A stretch of DNA of 64,000 nt. Source: Erythrocercus mccallii (lineage: Eukaryota > Chordata > Aves > Passeriformes > Dicruridae). Shown here in pieces: positions 26,690 through 37,869 of the stretch (the stretch's first letter is position 1; each line of letters starts with the position of its first letter). Under the pieces are notes generated by a model. It worked only from the letters and a program-made list of their open reading frames with translations. It was not told the origin of the DNA and did not search any database. A program made the position numbers and the translations under genes. The DNA lies in assembly GCA_013397435.1 (NCBI GenBank), contig VZRG01002010.1, forward strand, positions 30,209 through 94,208. The letters are read 5' to 3'.

Positions 26690-27655
26690 CCTGTTCCAGC
26701 TTGAGGGTTGTGATCAGTGGTGCAGTTGAAGGTCATTTCCTAGTGGTGGGCCCTACAGCATCACACTGGAGCCACTACCCTTTGATATTGTCATGAATAA
26801 CTGGGGCACTGTCACACTGTGTGTCCTCATCAACTCTGCAGAGAGTACAAAACCATGAGGAGAATTTGACATGCCAGAAGGCTCTGGACAGCCTGGAGAA
26901 ATTGTGTCATAGGACCCTCATGAAGTTTAACAAAGTGCAAGGACTTAACCCTGGGGAGAAACAACATCAGGGGCAGGTACATGCTGAGTTCTGAACTGGC
27001 TGAAAACCTGCTCTGCAGAGAATGGACTAGTGGTCATATGCACACCACATTGACTATAAACCAACAATTTGAAGCAAAAAATGTCAACAGCTTCTGGGAA
27101 GAACAATGCATGCAGGATGAGGGACATGATCCTTTCCCTCTACTCAGCCGTAGTGAGATATATCAAGGCTCTCAGCCTAATTCTGGACTCCTCAAAACAA
27201 AAAGAAGCATAAGCAGACTGAAGCCAGTCCTACAGAGGGACACAAAGATGACGAAAGGACTGCAGCATTTTGCGTACAAGAAGAGGGTGCGAATGCTGAC
27301 CTCTTCATCTGTAGAAGACTCAAGGGTATCTCATCAGTGTAGATAAGTACACAATGTGAGAGTGCAGAGATGACAGAGCCAGGCTCTCCGCAGTGATGCC
27401 CATCAACAGGACAAGTGATCATGAGCACAAATTAAAATACTAAATCCCATCTGAAAATATTTTTTACTGTGAAGGCAGCTGAAGTCTGACACAGGTTGCT
27501 TAGAGAGGCCACAGCATCCTTTGACATACTCAAAATCCAACTCCATGTACTCCTATGTAACTTGCCCCAGGTTACTCTGCTTGACAGAGATTTATAGACC
27601 AGGGAATCTCAAGACATCTCCTCCAAACTCAGCCCTTCTGCAATTCTGTGACAGT
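26690..27655 (+). repeat. Diverged CR1 LINE fragment
   Basis: CR1-type blocks in order on the + strand: GTTGTGATCAGTGGTGCAGT (26706), the TTGATATTGTCATGAATAAC segment (26781), GAAGGCTCTGGACAGCCTGG (26877), GGTTGCTTAGAGAGGCC (27496) and TTCTGCAATTCTGTGA near 27640. More decayed than the copies at 23460 and 28500. Boundaries approximate. Confidence 0.75.
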
Positions 27656-28499
27656 AGTATTGACAAACCTTTGGAACGACACTGAAGTTTACAGATCCAT
27701 GACCCTGTACAGACATGTTTTCCAACTCCATCTACACCAACAGAAGGTGTTACCCTTTCAATTATGAGATTTTTCATCAGGACTTTTATTTCTCAAGTTC
27801 TTAATTTTATAACAGATATAGGCATGTGTTCTGTCTGACGGAACTGACTCAGTTCTGAGGAAAAGATCAGATATAGAGGTCTACTAGAGCTTTTTAAGAT
27901 TCTGATAATTAGATAAATATGTTTTACCTACCTGTTTTATACAGTCTCTGTACTTCAGGGTAAAGAAATTATTCAGGTGAAACACCTGAATAGAAGGTTA
28001 GAATAAGAAGGTCTTTCACAAAATGGGGAATTATTGTAATAATTTTCTTAGATTTTACTGACACAGAGCTCTTAGATGTGGCACAGGAAAGCACAGACAT
28101 GCTAGCTGTAATCTAGTGATCCAGAGGAATGGCAGAAATCTCAGCTTGGGAGGGCAGGCAAAGCAGAGATTGTACAGAAATTGTGGCAAAATACTCTACT
28201 TACTGGACCAGTCTGAAGTCTGTCCTCCCATTTATCCCTGATCATGTATTGTCCTTATCCAGACCAACTGATTTCTTTATCATGTTTTATTATTGCATTT
28301 TTATTTCACTGCAAAAGCATGTCTTTACATTACGTATTCATGAGTGGTTTGAGCTGTAATTTTTCAGCTATGTATTTGAATCTGCTGCCATCTAGTGAGC
28401 AGATATCAATCAAATGTGTAGGTTTTGCAGACAGCAGTGGTTTTAACTTCTAAGATCTGCAGGATTTTGTTCTGCTCTCCCTCCATATTAAGGTGTAGC
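27656..28499. other. Intergenic, no gene seen
   Basis: Unique AT-rich sequence between two CR1 copies; no exon or repeat recognised. Confidence 0.6.
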
Positions 28500-29690
28500 T
28501 TGACCAGTCCAATCGCCTTCTATGAAGAGGTGATGCACTTAAGATGAGGGAAAAGCTGTGGCTGTCTATGGACTTTACTAGTAAATACTTTAACACCATT
28601 TCCAAAAGCATTCTGACTGATGTCTTAGATAGGTGCACTATTCACTGCATTAAAAACTGGCTGGGCCCACAAAGTCTTCATGAGTAAAGTCATATCCAGC
28701 TGACATCCTGTTACATTGGGTTCCACAAGGCTCAGTGTCAGGTCCAATCCTATTTAATGTCTTCATCAATTATTTGGATGAGGCGATTAAGTGCACCCTC
28801 AGTCCCCCACATGACACCAAGACGGGTGGGACAGTTAATCTGGTGATGGGCTGGAAGGCTCTACAGAAGGATCTGGACAGGCTGGATCATTGGCTAAGGT
28901 CAACTGTATGAGGTTCAATAATGCAAAGTGCTGGGTCCTGCCCATGGGTCACAACAACCATATTCACTGACATAAGCGTGGGACAGAAAGGCTGGAAAGC
29001 TACCTGGTGGAAAAGAATCTGGGGCTCTTGGTCAACAGCTGGCTAAATATGAGCCAGCCCATGCCCAGGTGACCAAGAAGGCCAATGGCATCATGGCTTG
29101 TATCAGAAATGGTGAGGCCAGCAAGACCAAGGCAGTGATTGTCCCTCTGTACTGACACTGGTGATGTTGCACCTAGAGTACTATGCCCAATTTTGGGCTC
29201 CTCACTGCAAAAAAGACATTGAGGTGCTGGAGTTTGTCCAGAGAAGGGCAAAGGAGCTAATGAAGGGTCTGGAGCACAAGTCCTATAAGGAGCAGCTGAG
29301 GGACCTGAGAGTCCTTAGCCTGGAGAAAAGGAGGGTCAGGGTGGACCTTATGACTCTCTACAACTGCCTGAAAGGAGAGTGTGGTCAGATGAAGATGAGT
29401 CTCTTTTCCCAGGTAACAATGGGATAGGACAAGAGGAAATGGCCTCAAGTTGCACCAGGAGAGGTTTAGATTGGATATCAGGAAAAATTTTTTCACTGAA
29501 AGGGTGGTCAAGCATTGGAATGGGCTGTCCAAGGAAGTGGTGGAGTCACCATCCCCAGAAGTATCTAAAATACATGTAGATGTGATATGAGTTAGTGGTG
29601 AACACAGGGGTACAGGGTTAACAAATAGACTTGATCTGAAAGGTCTTTTCCAAGTACAAGGATTCTGTGGATTCTGAGATTCTTTTATTG
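28500..29690 (+). repeat. CR1 LINE 3' half
   Basis: Matches the second half of CR1 ORF2: TCTATGGACTTTACTAGTAA (28567), TTAAAAACTGGCTGGGCC (28649), GGGTTCCACAAGGCTCAGTG (28718), the block coding MLHLEYYAQFWAPHCKKDIE (29161), and a 3' end with AAGGATTCTGTGGATTCTG near 29660-29677. Several frame breaks. About 1.2 kb. Confidence 0.9.
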
Positions 29691-30479
29691 CTCAAGGAAG
29701 AGGGTACAAGTATATCCACACTATCACACCAAGCATGCAACCCTGTAGCTCTTCTTGCATGATAAGAGGTGGGATATGTGTAAGTGGGACACTAAACCTA
29801 CTTGGAGACTAGGGCTACTGGAACAAAAAGCAACAACCAAAAGGCATTCATCCAGGACAATCACTGTCCCTGTGTCTGTTGAGCTAAGTAGAAGGGTTGA
29901 TTGTACCTTTGACCCTGGTTAAGGGACTTCTGTTTTGCAGTTACAAAAATCAAGCAGGAATAGAGGGACCTTGCCTTCAGCCAGGCAGAGGACAACTGGT
30001 TTTACTGGACTGTATGCATTTGATGTCCTGTAACATCAGCCCCACAGGAGTCTAAACTCTACTGGACACTGCTGCACCAGTATACCAAAACCACCAGATT
30101 ACAAAGAGGCAGAATCCGTCTCTGCTTCTGGAGTGACACAAGGATCCTGAGAACTGTCCATGTTGGAGGCTGAGGTAAGCTTATCTTACAAGCAGCAATT
30201 GTGACCAGTCCAGAGATCTTCACATAGAATATCCCAGGAGAGAGTATTTCAAGGACCCAAAACAGTACTGGTGAGCTTTTGGTATAGCTTCCTAGAGTAC
30301 AGAGAAGATTAAACAGCTGTCTAGCTTACCTGGTCATTCAGAGGATCCTTCCACTGTGGGATTGCTGCAGGTTATAGAACAGCGGGTGCTAAGACAATGC
30401 ATCAGCTACAGTATCGAACCGATAGAGACTCTGTGGTTTGCATACATAACCTGATCCAGTGTTTGGAGAGTCAAGGAGT
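29691..30479. other. Probable decayed 5' part of a retroviral pol region
   Basis: Lies between a CR1 copy and readable pol sequence. A short block near 30050-30080 (coding LDTAAP-like residues) may be what is left of a protease. No frame survives and I see no intact primer-binding site or LTR at its left side. Confidence 0.4.
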
Positions 30480-32570
30480 CATCAGTAAGACTCACTCACC
30501 TTTTAATTAAGTCCCTCCAGCTCAGAGCAAAAACGTAAGAGAAAGTGGAGCCTAACAGTGGACTGCCATGTCTTGAATGATGACACACTACCACTGCATG
30601 GTTCCCTATCAGACATACTAGAACTCCAATGGGAACTGGGATCAAAGACAGCCAAATGGTATACAACCACTGATACCACTAATCCATTTTTCTTGAGCCC
30701 TTTGACAGTGGAGTTCAGGCCACAGTTTGTTTTCACATGGAGGCATACCTAGTACATATGGAATCAACTGCTCCAAGGGTAGAAGCATAGGCCTACCAGT
30801 TGTTATGGATGGATCCAGACTGGACTCAAAGAAAGTGAGGCTCCCGAAGACTTGCAATATATTAATGACATCATTGTGTAGGGCAACACAGACAAGGAAA
30901 CGTATGAGGAGAACATTTACGCCAATTCTCTTGAAAGCAGGTTTTGTTATGAAACAAAGTAAGGTCAAAGTACTTGTACAGGAAATCCAGTTTGCAGGAT
31001 TTGCATAAAATGGCAAGACAGGCATCATCATGTTACAATGGATGTGATCAATAACACAACAGCTATGATTTCACCAACTAAGAAAAAAGAAACACAAACT
31101 CTTGGGTGTTGTGGGTTTCTGGAGAATGCATATTCTGGGTTACAGTCTGATTATAAGCCCTCTCTATCACGTGACCCACAAGAAAAAACTTTGAATGGGC
31201 CCTGAGTAGCAGTAAGCCTTCAAACAGATCCAGTAGGAGACAGTTCATGCATTAGCACTTGGGCAAGTCTGAAGAGGACAAGATGATAAAAATGTTCTTT
31301 ATACCTCAGCCATGGTTAATGGCTCTACATGGAGGCTCTGGCAGAAAGCTCTCAGAGAGACTCACAGTTGACCCCTAGGGTTTTGAAGCCAGGCATTTCA
31401 AGGATCTGAAGGCCATTGCACTCCAGCTAAAAAAGAAATACTAGCAGTCTATAAAGAAATTTGAGCCACCAATTGGTGATGAAGCACAATACCTTCTGGC
31501 ATAATTTTGATTGCCCATGCTGTTCTGAATATTCAAAAGGAGACTCCACTCCACACATCATGTAACTGATGTGACATGACTGAGTCACACTGATAACCCA
31601 ATAGGTTCTCATGGGAAGCCTTAACCACCCAGGAGTCCTGGAAATGATCATGGGGTGGACAGAGGACCAAAATTTTGGAGTGTCACTAGAGGAGGTGACT
31701 CATGCTTAAGAGACCCCACTGTATAATAACTTACCAGAAAATGAACCAATATGCCTTATTTACAGAGAGATCCTGTTACATTATGGGAAAATATTAAAGG
31801 TGGAAAACTGCTGTATTATGTACTAAGTTGTAGAAACTGCTGATGGACCAGGTAAACTGAGTCAGTCTGCAGAAGAGAAAGCACTCCAGCTGGCTTTAGA
31901 CACTGCCGAAACAGAAAAGTGACCAGTACTTTATCTCTGCACTGACTCATGAATTGTGGCAAATGCTCCAGGGGTGGCTACAGCAATGAAAGCAGAGCAG
32001 TGGCAGAGCAGAATTAAACCCATCTGGGCTGTTGAATTGCAGTGAAATATTGCTGCTTATGTGGTGAACCTGGCTGTAAAACTACATCACATAAGTGTTC
32101 ACATAGCAAAGAGTCTGCCACTGAAGAACATCAAAACAACAAGCAGGTGAACCAGACTGCTAAAATGGAAGTGACTCAGATGGATCTGGACTGGGAATAT
32201 AAGGGTGAACTATCACATATATATTATATGATATATCAGAACATGTGGAAAGAGAAGAAACATACAAATGGGCACAGTGACTTGATCACTGATGCCATTG
32301 CACAGATTATCCATGAATGCAAAGAATGTACCATAATTAAACAGGCCAAAAGCTAAAGCCTTTTTTGTATTGAAGATAATGGCTGAAATATCAATGCAGG
32401 GAAGCCTGGCAGACTGATTATATCATACTACCATGAACTTGCCATGGCAAGTACCATCTACTTACAATGATGGAAGTGACTTCTGAATGGTTAGAAATGT
32501 ACCCTGTGACCCATGCCACTGCCTGCATTATTGTTTTGGTTCTTAAAGAACAAGTTTGGTGGTGACTGAA
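30480..32570 (+). pseudogene. Decayed endogenous retrovirus pol (RT, RNase H, integrase)
   Basis: Pieces of a retroviral pol in the usual order on the + strand: fingers of the reverse transcriptase (about 30540-30760), its active-site region (about 30840-31300), RNase H (about 31890-32040) and integrase with the zinc-binding part and core (about 32080-32560). The active-site motif reads YIND at 30858-30869, so the first aspartate is lost, and a TAG follows at 30879. Frameshifts and stops are spread throughout; no env or gag is seen. An old, inactive avian ERV. The class is uncertain. Confidence 0.75.
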
Positions 32571-32759
32571 AGGACTCATTCCTGAAGCAAACTTGTAGCC
32601 TAGCCAAGGGGCACAACACCAACCAGGTGATCACATTCCCTGTTATGCAATGACCTCCAGGAAAGCTGAATGGCTGTTAAAAACTACACTGAGTAATAGG
32701 TGTTGGGACATTCGGCTGGTTTGAAAATAAACCAGTGGGAGAAATGAAGTCCACCCAAT

Positions 32760-33245
32760 TACCTTAAGAGAGATTTCAGGTCAGAGTTACAATTTAATAG
32801 ATTACCATAATGCAATTAATGCACATTAAAACTGGCTTAAACCCATAAAGTCAGACGACAACCTGGCATCCTGTTGGCCAATGTGATGGTTGCAGTCCTA
32901 TCAAGTGGTGATTACAGTCCTGTTGAAGTAATGGTTGCAGTCAAATGTGGTGGTCCCCTCTGGATCCATCCAGGGGTAGTGGGGGTCCCAAGTCCTCAAA
33001 CCCCAAGATAATACACAGTTAGGTTCAGGTGGGAATGCTCAGTACCTCCCCCAGGGCAGGCAACTTCACAATGGAATGATGTAATACTTTGAGTCACTGC
33101 AAATGCCTATTCTGCTAGCACCATTGGCCCATGGGCAGAGATGACCCTCTCAGGATCAGTGGGACTGTGCTGGTGCTTCCCGAGAAGGAGTTAGCACTGC
33201 AGAGTCACTTGTGAAGAAAAAGAAACACTCCCCTCCTCACAGGGT
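32760..33245 (-). mobile_element. Partial LTR, same family as 34600-35309
   Basis: Runs parallel to the LTR at 34600-35309: the landmarks CAACCT...CCTGTTGG, CACAATGGAATGATGTAAT, TTGGCCCATGGGCAGA and GTGAAGAAAAAGAAACACT all recur in the same order, with many substitutions. By the orientation of the better copy it lies on the - strand, opposite to the pol region before it. The ends are not clear. Confidence 0.65.
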
Positions 33246-34235
33246 TTGGCTTTTCTCCCTTATGTCATTTAACATCCAGCTTTGAGCCTGAGGTGCCAGG
33301 TGTGCACTGGGCATCATCTACTGCAAACCACAAACCATTAACAGAAATGAGCGCAGCAGAATACTCAGCTTGGTAACATCCACATAGTAGTGAACTGGCA
33401 TTCTTCTCCTGTAACCAGGACATGCATTTAAGCATTGTGAAACACATTTAGCAGAAGCCACTTGGCTAGTTAACATTAGAGCATCTGGCACTTGACCTGG
33501 CCCTGTTGAATGAAGAGCTCTGTGCACTGTGGAAGAAAAGATCCAAACAGTACATAGGAGAAACTGAGTAAAAGAATGGTTATTCCTTCTTCAGGAAAGG
33601 GTAAACCTATTTATGGAATGGTTTTTGCTCAAGAACCTGGTTGGACTTGGTAAACGCAGAAAGATGGGCAAGTGCAATGTGTACCTCAAGGTGATTTAAT
33701 CCTGAGCGAAAATAATTCACTATTTGAGCTGTAAGATAGCAGTGTTACTAAATACTATATATCAATACTGCCATGGCTGCCACCTATTGAAGGTATTACA
33801 GCAATATTGCTAGTATACTTGCTCCTAGTAAAGCTAGAGACAAGAGCAGGAATTCATTGTCATGTTAAAATTTACAGCCTAGTCCAAAGTGACCAGGGCA
33901 GGAGAATGTAATGGATGTACTTTTAAATTGTTGTAAAAGGTGATTTGAGCTAGGTGTTACAGAAAGCCTTACAGCAGAAACTACCTGAATCAATGAAGGA
34001 TGAACATCATAAGAAGTGGTTGACCAGAAAAGATGACTGCTAATATCTTTACAAACAATTTGATGGCTGAGGACATGGCTGCTAATGTCTTTGAAATGGG
34101 TCTTAATGTCTCTAAGGGCAGGTTTTTTACACAACCCAGAGAGACTGACTCTTGAAAGCGCAGATGCCCAGTGCACACCTGGCACCTCAGGCTACAAGCT
34201 GGGTGTTAAATGAGAAAAGGGAGAAGAGCCAAACC
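33243..34235. repeat. Inverted repeat pair enclosing about 850 bases
   Basis: The segment 33243-33315 and the reverse complement of 34163-34235 agree at about 67 of 73 positions, including an exact 28-base run around GCCTGAGGTGCCAGGTGTGC. The enclosed sequence holds short blocks that look like the 3' internal part of an ERV (33600-33850), with no usable frame. The arms suggest two related elements joined in opposite directions, or an inversion. Confidence 0.85.
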
Positions 34236-34594
34236 GAAACTGGTCCAGACCAAGTGTACTGCAGAACCCAGATAGCCTGAACTTCTGACTATTGGAAGTA
34301 AATGACAGGTCCAAGGTGGGGGGGGAAGTATGTGGTAAGTAGCTCAGGAAGCCTATACCCTCCTCATTCCTCAAACAATGGGAATAGAGGATAACAAGTG
34401 GTTGGGAGATTAGGATAAAAGGAAGCTGCATCCTCCAAAACCTCCAGAGAGAGACCTCATGGGGGTATGCCCCAGTGGACTCTTTCCCTTTATTCAAATC
34501 AAGTTGCAGGACTCCTCTGTCTCCTTTGTGGACATTGGCTTTCCACAGTGTGATTTTCTGCGCACAGTGTGAGTGCAGCAGTGACCTGACCAGA
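34236..34594. other. Possible LTR-derived sequence, unclassified
   Basis: A TGTTAAATGAG at 34204, a TATA-like GATAAAA near 34414 and the sequence up to about 34566 could be a + strand LTR, but there is no purine tract before it and no matching second copy in the window. Confidence 0.35.
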
Positions 34595-34599
34595 GCTGC

Positions 34600-35309
34600 T
34601 GTATTGGTTTAGAAAGACAGGTTTCTGCCAGTGAAAGTAGCAGCTCCCTTTGGAATGGAGAATGTAAACCCCCTCCCTCCAAATTATTATAATTTTGCAA
34701 TTAGGGGCTTTCAGGCAAAGATATGGGAATAGGAATAACAGTTCTTTACTAGGAATATTAAAAAATACAAATGTAGAAGTACAAAAAAAACCCCAAGCAA
34801 AATAAACAAAAACTCTAAAAAACCCTGACAGAGTCAGAAATACAACCTAAGACCCTGTTGGAAGCAGTCCAAATAAATCCTCCTGGAGTAACAGATGCAG
34901 TTCTGTGGAGTAGAGATAATCCTGTAGAAAATCCAGGGGTGGCAACATGGGTCCAGTAGTCCTCAGGGAATCCAGTGAAAATCAGGATGCCTGGTGTTCC
35001 TGAACCTCCGTTTTTACCTAGGTAGGAACACTGGGGCCTCCCACCACTGGATGGAGCATCTCACAATGGGATGATGTAATGTGTCATGTCATTGGTGAGC
35101 CTTAATGGCCCATTAGCAGAACATATCCACCAGAGGGAGGATGGCTGGTGAAAGAGATAAGAAACACTGCCCCACCCGATTTTAACAGCTGAGCCACCAT
35201 CAGAAGGCATCTGCCCCCCTCCCCCTGCAGTAACAAGAGATAAAGAAAAACATTTCTGCTTTCAACAGATGAAATAGAATACACATTTTTGGTTCCATAA
35301 CCCAAGACA
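34600..35309 (-). mobile_element. Solo LTR, 710 bases, with GCTGC target duplication
   Basis: Begins TGTATTGG (34600) and ends CCAAGACA (35309): TG...CA ends with an inverted repeat matching at 7 of 8 positions. GCTGC stands on both sides (34595-34599; 35310-35314), a 5-base target duplication. On the - strand a decayed TATA region near 35010-35030 is followed by AGTAAAGAACTG near 34740-34751 in the position of the poly(A) signal, so the LTR faces left. No internal genes: a solo LTR left after recombination. Confidence 0.9.
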
Positions 35310-35524
35310 GCTGCCTTTGGTGCCAAATGACTCCATGAAACACACTACTTCGCCCATCCTGAGTGACCACCGTAACAGATGGCGCATAAATCATACACCA
35401 AATAAACACAGTGATCATTTTGTGGATAATTATGGACATTTCACAAACATTTGAAAGTGAAGCAGGTATTTGATAAGGTGGGATCTTAACATGACATAAA
35501 TGATATGGAATAATTGCTGGAAAA
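35310..35524. other. Short unique stretch between LTRs
   Basis: About 215 bases between two LTR insertions; no feature recognised. Confidence 0.6.
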
Positions 35525-35570
35525 TGTTCTAGTTCGGGCTGGGGTGGAGCTGGATTTCTTCATGGTAGCT
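35525..35570 (+). mobile_element. Left stub of an older ERVL-type LTR
   Basis: Starts TGTTCTAGTTCGGGCTGG and reads to CTTCATGGTAGCT, the start of a common avian ERVL-like LTR. Interrupted at 35570 by a younger LTR; continues at 36085. Confidence 0.7.
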
Positions 35571-36084
35571 TTTTGTTTTTCTCCCAGTAGCTCCAGTCGG
35601 TCTCAGCTGCCTTGGTTGTTCCTGGATTGGGGGGTGTAGTTACATACCCCCTGCCCAAGCAACTCCGGCCAGCTCCCAGGCACAGGCAACACTTAGCAAG
35701 CTTAGTGATATACAGCTCTTAGTGATCAGCTCTTTTTGCAGTGATTCTCAGCTCATTCGCTTGCTAAGGTGCCTTGGCAGACACAGGGAGAGAGAGGAGA
35801 AGTGGTGTATGAAGTTCCACAGATGAATCTTTATTGGGATTCTCCGCGAAGGGTTTCAGGGACAGCTCTTCTGCCGAGCTGGGGGAAAGTGGGGTTTTTA
35901 TAGGGTACCGAGGTTTTGAGAGATGGTCCAATGGTGTGAGTCGGGGTGGAAAGGACCTATTGTCTTACAGGGAGATAAGAGAGGGTCCGAGCGCGGAAGA
36001 GGGGCTATTTGGTCTAGTCACCATGACTAGGCATTTTAGGCGACTGACCGTCAGAGAGGCCTACCAGGCTTCACGGCTGCAACA
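35571..36084 (-). mobile_element. Younger LTR nested in an older LTR, with GTAGCT duplication
   Basis: 514 bases between two copies of GTAGCT (35565-35570; 36085-36090), which are one site in the older LTR. On the - strand it starts TGTTGCAGCC, has a clear TATAAAAA box (35895-35902) and an AATAAA signal (35830-35835), so promoter and poly(A) signals are intact and it faces left. The left end reads TTTTGTTTTT rather than starting exactly at TG, so a few bases may have been added or altered. The well kept signals suggest a fairly recent insertion. Confidence 0.85.
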
Positions 36085-36310
36085 GTAGCTGGTATGGGGA
36101 CAATGTTTTGGATGTATGCCTGAAAAAGTTTTGGTAATACCGAGATCTTTTAGTTACTGCTGAGTAACACTTAGCCTCAAGGCCTTTTCTGCTCTGCATA
36201 CTACCCCACCAGCAAGTAGTCTGGAGATGCAGAAGAAGTTGGAGAAGAAGACCACATTTGGTCAAGTTCTTTTTGGGTGTAAATGGCCAGATCCACTGTC
36301 TTCCAGAAAA
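36085..36310 (+). mobile_element. Right part of the older ERVL-type LTR
   Basis: Continues the interrupted LTR: GTAGCTGGTATGGGGACAAT, then TTAGTTACTGCTGAGTAACA, GGCCTTTTCTGCTCTGCATA and a CCCCACCAGCAAGTAGTC block, in the order typical of avian ERVL LTRs. The right boundary is approximate. Confidence 0.7.
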
Positions 36311-37869
36311 TCTCACCATTAAATATGTAGCAGACAGGTTTACTGATTTATCTGCAAATGATGCAATCTTTCACTGAAGAAGACAGCAACATTGTCAGTG
36401 CTTCCAGTAGCTTAGTAGTATTTCAAGGTGGAGAGTGTCCACCTTGAGGTGACAAAGCAGGTATAGATTGAGGCTCTAAGAGCTCTCTGAACCACAGTCA
36501 AAACAGGAGTCTACCTCTGCTTCCTAGCACTTCTGTGCCTGGGCAATCCCATCCCCATTAGCACTAGGGCACAAGTATAATCCCAGACTGGCCCAGTTTC
36601 TCACAAAACCACAGAAAAATGTAGTCGTTTATTCCTTGGTGAACAAGCTTTTGTAAAGGAAAACAGTATCATTTCTACAACAGTAGAACAAAACAGAAGT
36701 TATTTAAAAGATATATAAAATACTTGTTTGCTCAAACTGTAGAACAAAATGTCTGCAGCAGATTCAAGATCAGTACTCAAAAAATTTCAGAGACTATATT
36801 TCTTCAAAAATAAAATAGGATTTTGTGATGCCCAATACTGTGTTTGTTCTTTAAGCTCAGTCTTACAATTTATATGCATCTGGCTGATCTTACTTGATTT
36901 AGTGAGTTGTACTCTTTTACTATTTCTCAACTTCTCCTTATTTGATTACTGATAAATTTAGCCAGATTTACTAGTTATCTTTCCCATTTCAGTATATTTG
37001 TATTCCACATGCTAAGTTTACTTTTTCTCACAAAAACTGTCTAATTGCATCTTCATGCTACCTATTTAGGAAAAAATCCCAGCTGATAAAAATTTAGGCG
37101 TTCCAAGCAAGCAGGACAAATGACACTTTTAGCTGATTTTCTCTTATTTTTGTCTGATCATAGAAAATGCTAGTATTTGAGTATACAGCTATCCATCTAA
37201 TTGAAATTTAAACGCAAATCACTGACTTTTATAAAAACTACAGGAATTTTAGTTTCATAAAAATGACAGAAACTTTAGACAGTCTTGCAAGTCTGCACTA
37301 GTGAGAAACTTTCATCAGACCTAAGACTGTTTGACCCACCACAGTCAACATGACATGAAACATGCTGGCCTGCAGCCACTCTACAGTTTTATGGAAGAAG
37401 GTGGCAAGACCGGGTTCAGAAACATTTTTATGTTTGGTACCCCAGCCACACCTGCTTACACCAATTGTTTTGGTAAGATATGGTATCCTTCCATGCCAGG
37501 CCCTTTCCAGAAACCATCTTATCAGGAAAGGGTAATAAAGAGGAAGTCAAAAGTATCTTCTGACTGTTAAATGAGAAGCACTAGGCTGTAAGTTCCTCTC
37601 CTGGAAAGATACCATGAATCATTCTGGGAAGTCTCTGCTATCTACCTATCTTCAAAACCTATATACTTGTACACATTTTGCTCAGGAAATCTGAACTGGA
37701 ATGGGAAGGTGAATTATGAGAACCACCTCATAATGTTTATTAAGACTCCCTCTTTTCCGTAAGTATGACCACAAAAGCACAGTAGAAAAGGACCCTTCTC
37801 AACAGGCCGGTAAATTAGGTACTTATTTTCTGGGAGATGACTGCAATGTATATGATTCACATCCTCAAT
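36311..37869. other. Intergenic, no gene seen
   Basis: AT-rich sequence between the LTR cluster and the promoter-proximal CR1. A 9-base hairpin (CAAGGTGGA...TCCACCTTG) lies at 36424-36446. No exon recognised. Confidence 0.6.

Noticed and set aside
32042..32356. 104-codon frame with several C and H residues, at first resembling a zinc-finger protein
   Set aside because: Position and residue pattern fit the RNase H to integrase part of the decayed ERV pol.
34236..34566. A 3' LTR for the + strand pol region
   Set aside because: No purine tract before the TGTTAAATG start, no second copy in the window and no clear right end; kept only as unclassified sequence.
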